A stretch of DNA of 41,485 bases from an uncultured Erysipelotrichaceae bacterium (lineage in GTDB: Bacteria > Bacillota_I > Bacilli_A > Erysipelotrichales > Erysipelotrichaceae): positions 1-41,485 of the forward strand of contig CAKUWO010000007.1 of assembly GCA_934699415.1 (NCBI GenBank), written 5' to 3'. Below, in pieces: positions 16,615 through 25,758 of the stretch. The stretch's first letter is position 1. Every line of letters starts with the position of its first letter. The notes below the pieces were generated by a model. It was not told where the DNA came from, searched no databases, and saw only the letters and a program-made list of their open reading frames with translations. Both the position numbers and the translations under genes were made by a program.

Positions 16615-19600
16615 ATGAAGATAGAAAATTGGAAAGATAATTACGACACCGAAACGCTTAATCAAGCTATAGATCTTTATAACAATGATCATGTTATTAA
16701 CTACATATCAAGTAAGAATTTTGCTACTGCTTATGTTTATGATGGTCGTAAAAACCAAGTTGTTATTCAAAAAAATAATGAGCAATTAATAGCTAGCTGT
16801 GATTGTGGTAAAGAAAGATGCGCCCATGAAGCAGCTGTTTTGTTGCGCTATGAAAAAGAAGAAAATGCTTCTAAGATAAATACCATTACTTATATAGATC
16901 CTTTTAGACATAGTGCTACAAATTACTATTCTATTTCTCGTATTACTAGAAATATTAGAATATCTGAAAGAATGGTAGCTGAAGCTAGAGCTTTAATTGA
17001 TGAATATCATCTTAAATTAAATAGTGTATATGAAGAATATCTTTATCAATTTTTAAATAACGATAAGCGTGTTATCCATTTCTTAATGGAACTTGAAGAT
17101 AAAAATAAAATAGTTGAATTATGCATTGATAAAGATAATATCATCTCTTCAAGATGTATGTCTTGTTTCAATCATTACAATAATCGTTATGAATATAATA
17201 GTCATATCTCTTTATGCCCACACATATTAGCACTGATGTTACTAGCTGATGAATATCTTTATCGTTATAATCCTGGTGATGATACGACAAAAGAGGGCGA
17301 TGCTTTTATTAACTCTTTTTCATCAATTAATCTTAATAAAAGAGAAGAGGTATTGCATTTAATTCCTTATATTAAAAGCGAAAATAAAGATTTATTAACT
17401 CTTAATCTAAAGTTAGGTATTGATAAAAAGCTTCAAGTTAAAAATATCTCTAAGCTAATTGAAGCTGAAGAAGAAAGAAAAGTATTAACTCTTGGTAAGA
17501 ATGAATTTGATTTTGAAAATTACACCTTTGTAGAAGAAGATATCAAGCTTTATAACTTTATTAAAAAACGTTTTGATGAAATGAAATCTCTACTTTTATA
17601 TGGAGAACGTAGTACTATTCCTAATGCTTATATTGAGTTAAGAGGAGCTAATCTTGATGCTTTTTATGACTTTATGCATGGCGAAAAGTTAGCTAATAAA
17701 GATAATGATGATTATCTTATAGGTGATGATACAATTCGCATAGAAATTAATATTAACGCTGAAATTAACGAAGATAAAATAAAAGGTATTGATATTAGTT
17801 CTAATAACTTTACTCTTTTAAAAGGTGCTAAATATCACTATATAAGTAACAGCAAAGGGCTAAGAAAATTAAATCTTTTTGATGGTGATATTGCAGCTAG
17901 TTTATATACTAATAAACGTATTTATATTGGTGAAAAGAACCTAAGTGAATTATTTAATCGTTTATTACCAAAGCTAGAAGATAGCGATGTTTTTGTAATA
18001 TATAAGAACTTTAAGGAAGATGAAGTAGCTTTACCAATTAAAGCTAAATTTAGTTTTTATGTTGATTTAGACGATGATGAGGTCTTTTGTAAATGTAGTG
18101 TTGATTACAATGAACACCACGAAATAATTAGAAGATTAAAAGAAGAAGACTTTCCTTTGGCTTCATATCGTGATATCAAAAATGAAGATCGTATTATAGA
18201 GAAATTAGAAGATTTATTCCCATATTATCGTAATGAAGATGATTCTTTCTCTACTTTAAATACCCCAGATAACATCTATTCTTTATTAAAAGAGGGACTA
18301 CAAGAACTTAAAGAATATGGTGAAGTTAATATCTCGAAAAAGCTTAAAAATATTAACTTTTATAAGTCCCCTACTTTAGCTTTAAAGGTTAATAGTGATC
18401 ATGATTTATTAGATTTAAGTATTACTTCAGATCTTCCTAAAGAAGAACTTTTAAGTCTACTCAAAAGTTATAAAGAAAAGAAACGCTATTATCGTTTACC
18501 TAATGGTGATTATTATGAGCTTAAAAATAATAAAGAGTATGATTTCTTATTTGGCTTATTAGAAAGAGATAAAACATCGCTTAAAGAGTTGGTAGAAGGT
18601 AATATGCATTTACCACTTTATCGAGCTTTCTATCTTGATAAATGTCTTGAAAATCAACCTGATATTAAAGCTATTAAAAGTGAAAGTTTTAATACATTGG
18701 TTGAAACATTTAAAAATGTTAAAGACAAAGATTATGCTTTACCAATAAGCTTAGAAAATACTTTAAAACCATACCAAAAAGAAGCTTTTAAATTTGAAAA
18801 AGCATTAGCTGAGATGGGACTAGGTGGTATTTTAGCTGATGAAATGGGACTTGGTAAAACACTTGAAATTATTGCTTATTTATTAAGTGAAAAAGAAGAA
18901 AAAGAAATTAAAGTATTACTTGTTACCCCTGCCTCCTTACTTTATAACTGGCAAGAAGAAATAAAACGTTTTGCACCTATAATCAAGACAACCATTATTA
19001 CCGGGAGTCAAGAAGAGAGAAAAACACTTTTAAATGAGAATGCAGATATTTATATTACTTCTTATGACTTATTAAAACGTGATATTTTAAATTACCATGA
19101 TTTACACTTTACACATCAAATTATTGATGAAGCACAATATATTAAAAATGCCAAAGCGGCAGTATCAAAAGCAGTTAAAGTAATTGATGCCAAGATTAAA
19201 TTCGCATTAACTGGTACACCTATTGAGAATCGCTTATCAGAGCTTTGGTCTATCTTTGATTATGTTTTACCTGGTTATTTAGGTAACTATGAATATTTTA
19301 AAAACCATTATGAAAGTGCCATTCTTAAAGAAGATAAAGAAACTAAGGAAGAACTAAAAATGCTTATTTCACCTTTTATCAAAAGACGTAAAAAGAGTGA
19401 AGTTTTAAAAGAATTGCCTTTAAAAATTGAAGAGTATCGTTATGCGCATTTTAAAGATGATCAACAAAAGCTATATGATGCTGAAGCTGTTAAGATTAAA
19501 AAGATGATTAATAGTGATGATGCTTCCAAAGAAAAGATTAAAATCTTAGCCGAGCTAACTAAAATCAGAGAGATTTGTTGTGATCCTAAATTATTATTTG

Positions 19601-20127
19601 ATAATTATTTTGGCGAATCTGCAAAGAAAGAAGTATGTCTTGATTTAATTGATTCAGCAATTGCTGGAGGACATAAGATTTTATTATTCTCACAGTTCAC
19701 ATCAATGTTAGAACTATTAGAAATTGAATTGAAGCAGCGTGATATTAAATATTACAAAATCACTGGAGCTACTAAAAAAGAAGACCGTTTAGAGCTTGTT
19801 AAAACATTTAACAGTGACGATACCCCACTCTTCTTAATATCACTAAAAGCAGGTGGTACAGGATTGAATTTAGTTGGGGCTGATGTGGTTATCCATTATG
19901 ATCCATGGTGGAATCTAGCTGCTGAAAACCAAGCAATTGATCGTGCTCATCGTATCGGTCAAAAAAGAAATGTAAATGTTTATCGTCTAATTGTTCAAAA
20001 TACCATTGAAGAAAAAATTGTAAAGATGCAGAAATACAAGAAAGAGATGGCTGATACAATGTTAGAAGAAACAGGAACATCTTTATCAACATTAAGTGAA
20101 AAAGAATTAATTGCGTTATTTTCTTAA
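16615..20127 (+). CDS. SNF2-family helicase/ATPase with SWIM zinc motifs
   Basis: This 1170-residue protein is a bacterial SNF2/Rad54-type DNA translocase. The N-terminus has a SWIM zinc motif C62-x-C64-x4-C69-x-H71. A second similar set follows: C181-x2-C184 ... C201-x-H203. A long middle region is poorly conserved. The SNF2 ATPase domain has Walker A DEMGLGKT (about residue 742) and the DEAQ box (about 838). The helicase C domain has SLKAGGTGLNLVGADVVIHYD and AHRIGQ (about 1110). Its role is not known; such proteins are thought to act on DNA- or transcription-bound complexes. The Shine-Dalgarno is poor, so translation may depend on the LOG gene upstream. Confidence 0.93.
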   Translation: MKIENWKDNYDTETLNQAIDLYNNDHVINYISSKNFATAYVYDGRKNQVVIQKNNEQLIASCDCGKERCAHEAAVLLRYEKEENASKINTITYIDPFRHSATNYYSISRITRNIRISERMVAEARALIDEYHLKLNSVYEEYLYQFLNNDKRVIHFLMELEDKNKIVELCIDKDNIISSRCMSCFNHYNNRYEYNSHISLCPHILALMLLADEYLYRYNPGDDTTKEGDAFINSFSSINLNKREEVLHLIPYIKSENKDLLTLNLKLGIDKKLQVKNISKLIEAEEERKVLTLGKNEFDFENYTFVEEDIKLYNFIKKRFDEMKSLLLYGERSTIPNAYIELRGANLDAFYDFMHGEKLANKDNDDYLIGDDTIRIEININAEINEDKIKGIDISSNNFTLLKGAKYHYISNSKGLRKLNLFDGDIAASLYTNKRIYIGEKNLSELFNRLLPKLEDSDVFVIYKNFKEDEVALPIKAKFSFYVDLDDDEVFCKCSVDYNEHHEIIRRLKEEDFPLASYRDIKNEDRIIEKLEDLFPYYRNEDDSFSTLNTPDNIYSLLKEGLQELKEYGEVNISKKLKNINFYKSPTLALKVNSDHDLLDLSITSDLPKEELLSLLKSYKEKKRYYRLPNGDYYELKNNKEYDFLFGLLERDKTSLKELVEGNMHLPLYRAFYLDKCLENQPDIKAIKSESFNTLVETFKNVKDKDYALPISLENTLKPYQKEAFKFEKALAEMGLGGILADEMGLGKTLEIIAYLLSEKEEKEIKVLLVTPASLLYNWQEEIKRFAPIIKTTIITGSQEERKTLLNENADIYITSYDLLKRDILNYHDLHFTHQIIDEAQYIKNAKAAVSKAVKVIDAKIKFALTGTPIENRLSELWSIFDYVLPGYLGNYEYFKNHYESAILKEDKETKEELKMLISPFIKRRKKSEVLKELPLKIEEYRYAHFKDDQQKLYDAEAVKIKKMINSDDASKEKIKILAELTKIREICCDPKLLFDNYFGESAKKEVCLDLIDSAIAGGHKILLFSQFTSMLELLEIELKQRDIKYYKITGATKKEDRLELVKTFNSDDTPLFLISLKAGGTGLNLVGADVVIHYDPWWNLAAENQAIDRAHRIGQKRNVNVYRLIVQNTIEEKIVKMQKYKKEMADTMLEETGTSLSTLSEKELIALFS

Positions 20128-20178
20128 TTTATAACTTGACCAGATAAGCGAAAATAATAGAAAATTTATAAGTAGAAA

Positions 20179-20260
20179 AGGAGGAGAATCTATGGAAGAC
20201 AAACCGTGCCCGACGGCGAAAGTGTTATTAGATAAATCTTTTCATAGATTCATCTTCTAA
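20179..20260 (+). promoter_or_regulatory. mgtE leader with upstream peptide ORF and competing stems
   Basis: A very strong site (AGGAGGAG, 20179-20186) precedes a 22-codon ORF (20192-20260). GAATCTATG (20186-20194, covering its start codon) is perfectly complementary to CATAGATTC (20243-20251). The same downstream bases can instead pair as GATTCATCT with AGATAAATC (20230-20255). Only one stem can form at a time. No M-box consensus was recognised. Confidence 0.55.
20192..20260 (+). CDS. 22-residue leader peptide upstream of mgtE
   Basis: The peptide begins MEDKPCPTAK and ends HRFIF. It lies 53 bp before mgtE in the same direction and has the best Shine-Dalgarno in the area. The acidic, proline-containing start recalls the MgtL leader peptide of enteric bacteria (MEPDPTPLP..), where low magnesium destabilises the translating ribosome. 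The role here is inferred from position and composition only. Confidence 0.5.
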   Translation: MEDKPCPTAKVLLDKSFHRFIF

Positions 20261-20313
20261 AAAACTTTTGCCTCTTCAGATCTAAAAACAATAAGATAAG
20301 GAGAGAAAAAACA

Positions 20314-21714
20314 ATGGATAATAACGAAGAACTCGAAAGTGTACAAAGAGATTATGTCGAGGAAGTTTGTCAACTTTTCCGCAACAATCTTGCACCTAAA
20401 ATCATCAAAGAGAAGTTAAGTGATTACCACGAAAACGATATCTCTGATGCTTTAGCATTACTTTCTAAAGAAGAGCGTACACGCTTATATCAGCTTGTCG
20501 ATGATGACGAATTGGCTGATATTTTTGAACATGCTGAAGAACCAGAAATCTATTTAAATGAATTAGGACTTAAAAGACGTGCCGATATTTTAAGTAAGAT
20601 TGAAGTTGCTGATGCAGTTGATTACCTCAAAGAATTACCAAAAGAGGAAAAAAGAGCTATTCTCACTTTATTGCCTGAAGAAGAAAGAAGTGAAATTATC
20701 TTAACTTCTTCATATGATGAAGATGAAATTGGTTCTCACCTTTCAACCAACTATATCGAGATTAATTCTATGCTTTCGATCAAGGAAGCGATGAAAGAAT
20801 TAGTTTCACAAGCACAAGAAAATGATAATATATCAACTATTTATGTTAGTGATAAAGATGGTGTTTATGCTGGTGCGATTGATTTAAAAGATCTTATTAC
20901 TGCTAGTGCTTCAACTACTCTTGATTCTATTACAATGACATCATTCCCATATGTTTATTCTGATGAAGAAATTAGCGATTGTCTTGAAAGATTAAAAGAT
21001 TATTCTGAAGATACTATTCCAGTACTAGATCGTAGTAATCATATTGTCGGTGTCTTAACAGCTGGTGATTTAACAGAAATTGTTGATGAAGAGATGGGCG
21101 AAGACTATGCGAAATTAGCTGGTCTTTCTGCTAAAGAAGATCTTCATGAATCATTAATTGATTCTTTAAAAAAAAGACTACCTTGGTTAATCATTCTTTT
21201 GGTATTAGGCATGGTTGTAAGTAGTGTTGTCGGAGTATTTGAAACTGTTGTTGCAACCCTTCCTCTTATTGCATCATTCCAATCATTGATCTTGGATATG
21301 GCTGGTAATATTGGCACACAATCTCTTGCGGTCACCATTCGTGTTTTAATAGATGAAGATACTGACTTAAAAGAAAAGCTCTCTTTGGTATTTAAAGAGA
21401 GCAGAGTTGCAGTTTGTAATGGTCTTATTTTAGGAGTTTTATCATTTGCAGCAATTGGCTTATTCTTAGTTTTTGGTAAAGGTGTTAAACCACACATTGC
21501 TTTCTCTATTTCATTATGTGTCGCTATTTCGTTACTTATTGCAATGTTTCTTAGTGGTTTATGTGGCACAGTGGTACCAATGGTATTTAAGAAGTTTGGT
21601 GTTGACCCAGCGGTTGCTTCAGGACCATTAATTACTACTATCAATGACTTAGTAGCTGTTGTGGTTTATTATGGCTCTGCTTATATATTGTTAATTCAAA
21701 TATTAAAAATTTAA
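20314..21714 (+). CDS. mgtE: Magnesium channel/transporter MgtE
   Basis: The 466-residue protein has the complete MgtE layout: an acidic N-terminal superhelical domain (about residues 20-135), a CBS pair (about 140-260, ending DEEMGEDYAKLAGL) that senses cytosolic Mg2+, a connecting helix, and five membrane segments (about 285-466). The pore-region block DMAGNIGTQSLAVTIR and the C-terminal FKKFGVDPAVASGPLITTINDL are typical. AAGGAGAG lies 8 bases before the ATG. The leader peptide and mutually exclusive stems upstream suggest control beyond the CBS gating of the protein. Confidence 0.96.
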   Translation: MDNNEELESVQRDYVEEVCQLFRNNLAPKIIKEKLSDYHENDISDALALLSKEERTRLYQLVDDDELADIFEHAEEPEIYLNELGLKRRADILSKIEVADAVDYLKELPKEEKRAILTLLPEEERSEIILTSSYDEDEIGSHLSTNYIEINSMLSIKEAMKELVSQAQENDNISTIYVSDKDGVYAGAIDLKDLITASASTTLDSITMTSFPYVYSDEEISDCLERLKDYSEDTIPVLDRSNHIVGVLTAGDLTEIVDEEMGEDYAKLAGLSAKEDLHESLIDSLKKRLPWLIILLVLGMVVSSVVGVFETVVATLPLIASFQSLILDMAGNIGTQSLAVTIRVLIDEDTDLKEKLSLVFKESRVAVCNGLILGVLSFAAIGLFLVFGKGVKPHIAFSISLCVAISLLIAMFLSGLCGTVVPMVFKKFGVDPAVASGPLITTINDLVAVVVYYGSAYILLIQILKI

Positions 21715-21748
21715 ATCTTAATAAGATATTAAGAATAAAGGAGAAAAA

Positions 21749-22912
21749 ATGCAAAACTTTAATTATTGCACACCTACAAGATTAATCTTTGGTAAAGGTG
21801 TCATCAAAGATTTACCACAAGTAATGAGTAAATATGGCAAAAGAATCCTTCTTACTTATGGAAGTGGAAGCATTAAGAAAATCGGCTTATATGACCAAGT
21901 AATAGAACTTCTTAAGGACTATGAAATCTTTGAATTACCTAATATTATGCCTAATCCTAAATATGATCCAAGTGTTTTAGATGGTGTTAGAATGTGCAAG
22001 GAACATGATATTGATGTTATCTTATCAGTTGGTGGCGGAAGTGTTCTTGACTGTTCAAAAGCGATTGCTGGTGGTGCTAAATATGATGGGGATCCATGGG
22101 ACTTAATCACTTACAAAGTTGAAACCAAAGATGCCCTACCAATTGTTGATATTATTACTCTTGCAGCTACTGGTAGTGAATATGATGCTGGTGGTGTTAT
22201 TTCAAGAACTGAAACCAATGATAAGACATGCTACAGCGACCCACATCTTTATCCTAAAGTATCTTTCTTAGACCCAACATATACTTTCTCGGTTTCTAAA
22301 AAACAAACAAGAGCTGGTATTGCTGATGCTATGAACCATATTATGGAACAGTATTTTTGTGAAGATTCTACCATCCTTAATGATGGTTTTATGGAAGCTG
22401 GACTTAAGAGTTTGATGATTAATGGTCAAAAATGTCTTGAAAATCCAGAAGATTATACCGCTAGAGCGGAAATGATGCTTGTCTGCACTTATGGATGCAA
22501 CCGCATCTATTGCCTTGGCAATAGTGAGTCTGGTTGGCCATGCCATGGTTTGGAACATGCTCTTTCTGCTTATTATGACATCACTCATGGTGAAGGTTTA
22601 GCAATTATTGCTCCAAGATGGATGAAACATATTCTAAATGAGAAAACAGTAGATCGTTTTGTGAAATATGGTATCAATGTCTTTAACATAAATCCAAATC
22701 AAGATAAGATGGCAATCGCAAATCAAGCAATCGATGCAACCTATAAATTCTTTGAATCAATTGATATTCCAATGCATCTTAAAGATGTTGGCATTGATGA
22801 ATCAAGAATTGATGAAATGGCAAAACATGTTGCTGATACAGAAGGTTTAGAAAACGCTTGGGCACCACTTTATCAAGAAGATATCGCAGCTATTTTTAGA
22901 GCTTCACTTTAA
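21749..22912 (+). CDS. Iron-containing (butanol-type) alcohol dehydrogenase
   Basis: This group III NAD(P)H-dependent alcohol dehydrogenase of 387 residues reduces aldehydes during fermentation. The nucleotide-binding GGGSVLD is at residues 95-101. The metal ligands are D193 and H197 in ADAMNHIMEQ, H266 in CHGLEHALSA and H280 in YDITHGEGLA. Overall it is closest in pattern to the YqhD/BDH subgroup. AAAGGAG precedes the ATG. A small T-poor hairpin (21716-21734) lies between mgtE and this gene. A strong bidirectional terminator follows it. Confidence 0.93.
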   Translation: MQNFNYCTPTRLIFGKGVIKDLPQVMSKYGKRILLTYGSGSIKKIGLYDQVIELLKDYEIFELPNIMPNPKYDPSVLDGVRMCKEHDIDVILSVGGGSVLDCSKAIAGGAKYDGDPWDLITYKVETKDALPIVDIITLAATGSEYDAGGVISRTETNDKTCYSDPHLYPKVSFLDPTYTFSVSKKQTRAGIADAMNHIMEQYFCEDSTILNDGFMEAGLKSLMINGQKCLENPEDYTARAEMMLVCTYGCNRIYCLGNSESGWPCHGLEHALSAYYDITHGEGLAIIAPRWMKHILNEKTVDRFVKYGINVFNINPNQDKMAIANQAIDATYKFFESIDIPMHLKDVGIDESRIDEMAKHVADTEGLENAWAPLYQEDIAAIFRASL

Positions 22913-22913
22913 T

Positions 22914-22949
22914 AAAAAGCCTGTTAGTATAAACTAACAGGCTTTTTAT
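22914..22949. terminator. Bidirectional intrinsic terminator
   Basis: AGCCTGTTAGT-ATAA-ACTAACAGGCT has a perfect 11-bp stem, with A-run and T-run on either side. It serves the alcohol dehydrogenase gene (+) and metQ (-), which converge here. Confidence 0.93.
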
Positions 22950-23774
22950 TTATTCGGCAGGAATTACCGAACCATCAGAATAATGTTCAAGAATGAAGTT
23001 TTTAATTTCATCTGATTTTAGTACTTCAACAAGAGCTTTAATCTTATCAGATTCAGCATTATCTTCTCTTGCAGCTAAGATGTTGACATAAGGGTTTGAA
23101 CTATCACCCTTCTCTAAAATAATCGCATCTTTTGTTGGATTTAAACCATAACTAATCGCATAGTTACCATTGATCGCAACAAGAGAACCTTCATTATTAG
23201 CTAAAGCAAGAGTTAATAATTCAGGTTTAACTTCTACAAACTTTAAATTCTTAGGATTTTTAGCAATATCATTAATTGTTGCATCAACCGCATTAACGCC
23301 ATCTTTAATCTCAATAAGATTATTAGCAGCAAGAATGCTAAGAATACGTCCATGATCTGCTACCGAGTTAGATATAACGATAGTAGAACCATCTTTAAGT
23401 TCATCAATCGATTTAATTTCATTAGAATAGAAACCAAAAGGCTCAATATGAACACCAGCTACATTTACTAATTTATAGCCATTATTTTTAACTTCAGCTT
23501 CAAAGAATGGAATATGTTGGAAATAGTTAGCATCTGCTTCGCCATCATTTACAGAGCGGTTTGGAATATAATAATCATCAACCACTACAACATCAAGGCT
23601 ATAGCCTTTTTCTTTTAATAAAGGTTTGCATGCATCAAGGATAGTTGCGTGAGGCTCAAGTGTAGCAACAACAGTAATTTTTTCTAAGTCATCACTAGCA
23701 GTATCGTTTTTAGAACAAGCAGAAAGAGTGAATAAAGTAAGTAAGGTTAAACCAATTAATAATAGTTTCTTCAT
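22950..23774 (-). CDS. metQ: Methionine ABC transporter substrate-binding lipoprotein
   Basis: The 274-residue NLPA/MetQ-type binding protein has a lipoprotein signal: basic start, hydrophobic core and lipobox LSAC with the acylated Cys at residue 20. Conserved MetQ blocks include DDYYIPNRSVNDGEADANYFQHIPF and NGNYAISYGLNP. It acts outside the membrane, delivering methionine to MetNI. It is the last gene of metN-metI-metQ, 8 bp after metI, and ends at the bidirectional terminator. Confidence 0.95.
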   Translation of the reverse strand: MKKLLLIGLTLLTLFTLSACSKNDTASDDLEKITVVATLEPHATILDACKPLLKEKGYSLDVVVVDDYYIPNRSVNDGEADANYFQHIPFFEAEVKNNGYKLVNVAGVHIEPFGFYSNEIKSIDELKDGSTIVISNSVADHGRILSILAANNLIEIKDGVNAVDATINDIAKNPKNLKFVEVKPELLTLALANNEGSLVAINGNYAISYGLNPTKDAIILEKGDSSNPYVNILAAREDNAESDKIKALVEVLKSDEIKNFILEHYSDGSVIPAE

Positions 23775-23782
23775 AAGATCTC

Positions 23783-24451
23783 CTATCTTTTATCAATTGC
23801 TTTTGAAGCTTTATCGCCTATTAATTGAATAATAAACACCAAAGCTAAGATGAGTAATACAGCCGAATAGAATACTTCATTGTTGCGTCTTACAAGACCG
23901 CTATTATAAGCGGTAAAGCCCAAGCCACCGGCACCAACAGCGCCAGCCATTGCAGTATATGAAACTAGGTTAATACCAGTGATTGAGATACTTGAAATAA
24001 TTGCTGGTAAAGATTCTTTTAATAAAACTTTAAAAATAATCGTAAATAAACCAGCACCCATTGCCCTACTCGCTTCAATAGTTCCTTTATCTACTTCACT
24101 AAATGCTACAACAACCATACGGGCAAAAAATGGTGTAGCTGAGACAATTAACGATGGAAGAGCAGCTGTTGCCCCAAGCATTTTACCAGTTAGTAATTTA
24201 GCTAAAGGAATAAGCCAAATTAATAAGATGGTATATGGTATAGCTCGAAAGATTGAGACTATCCAATCGCTTACTATATGTATAACTTTGATAATAGGAT
24301 TATCATTTTCAATCACATGTGATGAAGAAGAAGTTATAAATATCAAGGTACCAATCATAAAACCAAAGATTACCGAGAATAATAATGGGACAAAAGTTAA
24401 ATAAATAGTTTCAAAGAAAGGGGTTTTTAAAGTTTTTAATAATTCAGCCAT
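23783..24451 (-). CDS. metI: Methionine ABC transporter permease
   Basis: The 222 residues carry about five membrane helices and the permease coupling block EASRAMGAGLFTIIFKVLLKE (EAA loop) that docks on MetN. It also has the family segment YTAMAGAVGAGGLG near the C-terminus. The start overlaps the metN stop by one base, so the two are co-translated. Confidence 0.95.
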   Translation of the reverse strand: MAELLKTLKTPFFETIYLTFVPLLFSVIFGFMIGTLIFITSSSSHVIENDNPIIKVIHIVSDWIVSIFRAIPYTILLIWLIPLAKLLTGKMLGATAALPSLIVSATPFFARMVVVAFSEVDKGTIEASRAMGAGLFTIIFKVLLKESLPAIISSISITGINLVSYTAMAGAVGAGGLGFTAYNSGLVRRNNEVFYSAVLLILALVFIIQLIGDKASKAIDKR

Positions 24452-25464
24452 TAGATAACCTCCACCTTAATTTCTCTTTTTTGTAGTTCTTCAATAAAAG
24501 GTTCAATTTCTTCAATTGAATCAATATATAGATACATAACACCTAAAATACCATCCTGGGTATTATGAATATTAGCTGAGACAATTGAGAATGGAATTGC
24601 ATTATTGCGTGCACATTCATATAAAACTGGTTCACCTGAGTGATCAGCATCAAAAGTAATTCTTAATAAATAACCATTAGGGAATTTAGACTTAAGTTCT
24701 TCTTTAGTTTCTTCAACATCTAATCCTGTATCAGTTGCACGAATTAATTTCTTAGTAAGGGCATGCTTAGGATTACAGAAGACATCACTAACCTTACCCT
24801 CTTCAATAATCTTTCCATCAGCCATCACTACCAAACGATGACAAATCTTTTGAACTGCTTCCATTTGATGTGTAATCATGATGATTGTAATACCGGTTTC
24901 TTCATTGATTTTCTTTAATAAGGAGAGGATATCATCGGTCGTTTTAGGATCCAGGGCACTAGTTGCTTCATCGCTTAATAAATATTTAGGTTTAAGAGCT
25001 AAAGCGCGGGCAATGGCTACTCTTTGTTTCTGCCCGCCAGATAAAGAAGAAGGATAATTATTACCTTTATCACTTAATCCTACTAAGTTTAAAAGTTCAT
25101 CAACCCTTTTATTTCTAGTCTCTTTATTGATGTGAGCAATTTCTAAAGGGAAAGCGATATTTTCTCTTACTGTTCTACTCCAAAGAAGATTGAAATTCTG
25201 AAAAATCATGCCAATATTTTGTCTAAACAAAGATAATTCTTTACCTTTTAAAGTAGTAACTTCTTTTCCATCAATTTTGATAGAGCCATTATCAGGCTTT
25301 TCTAAAGCGTTAAACATTCGTACTAAAGTACTCTTACCTGCCCCTGAATATCCAACAATGCCGAAGATTTCACCATCTTTAATTGTTAAAGAGATATCAT
25401 CACAAGCTTTCATTACACCATCTTTTGTCTTGAAAGATTTATTTAGATTTTTAATCTCGATCAT
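24451..25464 (-). CDS. metN: Methionine ABC transporter ATPase
   Basis: The 337-residue ATPase has Walker A GYSGAGKST (residues 38-46), signature LSGGQKQRVAIARAL, Walker B YLLSDEATSALD, and H-loop MITHQM. The C-terminal NIL domain (about residues 260-337) is the regulatory methionine-binding domain that inhibits import when methionine is plentiful. AAAGGAG precedes the ATG. The T-box leader and promoter lie directly upstream, so transcription is controlled by charging of tRNA-Met. Confidence 0.96.
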   Translation of the reverse strand: MIEIKNLNKSFKTKDGVMKACDDISLTIKDGEIFGIVGYSGAGKSTLVRMFNALEKPDNGSIKIDGKEVTTLKGKELSLFRQNIGMIFQNFNLLWSRTVRENIAFPLEIAHINKETRNKRVDELLNLVGLSDKGNNYPSSLSGGQKQRVAIARALALKPKYLLSDEATSALDPKTTDDILSLLKKINEETGITIIMITHQMEAVQKICHRLVVMADGKIIEEGKVSDVFCNPKHALTKKLIRATDTGLDVEETKEELKSKFPNGYLLRITFDADHSGEPVLYECARNNAIPFSIVSANIHNTQDGILGVMYLYIDSIEEIEPFIEELQKREIKVEVI

Positions 25465-25479
25465 AACTTCTCCTTTAAT

Positions 25480-25507
25480 AAAAAAGCCGTCCTATCAAAG
25501 GACGACT
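25480..25507 (-). terminator. Regulated terminator of the T-box leader
   Basis: Minus-strand AGTCGTCC-TTTGAT-AGGACGGCT followed by TTTTTT, with one wobble or mismatch in the stem. It lies 16 bp before the metN start. Confidence 0.9.
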
Positions 25508-25718
25508 GTAATATCGTGGTACCACCTTATTTTATAAACCGAAGTTTACCTCATCAGCTACTATCATAGCTTTGCGATATAACGGTCACTCCCGTCTCCC
25601 CCTATTTGAAGGAACCACTCCAAGACCATGTTCACTTCCTGCTCTTAATCCTCTTTCACCATACAAGGACTCTCTAAATAATTGCGACAGAAGTTACTCT
25701 TCTCTTCTTTGTGTTTAC
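25480..25718 (-). promoter_or_regulatory. T-box riboswitch, Met-specific, upstream of metNIQ
   Basis: The minus strand carries the conserved antiterminator sequence AAGGTGGTACCACG (25515-25528), whose TGGT bulge would pair with the tRNA ACCA end. A stem I region includes GAGTA and AGAGAG elements. In the specifier loop GTGAAC-ATG-G, the codon ATG (25627-25629) reads Met. The competing terminator AGTCGTCC/GGACGGCT with a T-run is at 25480-25507. Uncharged tRNA-Met should stabilise the antiterminator and allow metNIQ transcription. Confidence 0.93.
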
Positions 25719-25724
25719 GCGCTG

Positions 25725-25753
25725 ATACTATCACTTTCAAAAAAAGATGTCAA
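25725..25753 (-). promoter_or_regulatory. Promoter of the metNIQ T-box transcript
   Basis: On the minus strand TTGACA (25748-25753), 17-bp spacer, TAGTAT (25725-25730). It lies between the end of the MerR gene and the leader, so metNIQ is independent of the MerR gene. Confidence 0.85.
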
Positions 25754-25758
25754 TTTTT

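Noticed and set aside
20136..20172. Promoter TTGACC..TATAAG before the mgtE leader
   Set aside because: The two boxes are 25 bp apart, too far for a normal promoter, and no better -10 lies at the right distance.
20128..20313. M-box (ykoK) or another known Mg2+/Mn2+ riboswitch before mgtE
   Set aside because: The region is too short and I could not find the M-box conserved segments or the yybP-ykoY core. The strong leader ORF and competing stems explain it better.
21144..21644. Minus-strand 166-codon ORF inside mgtE
   Set aside because: It lies opposite the MgtE membrane domain, which is intact and clearly conserved.
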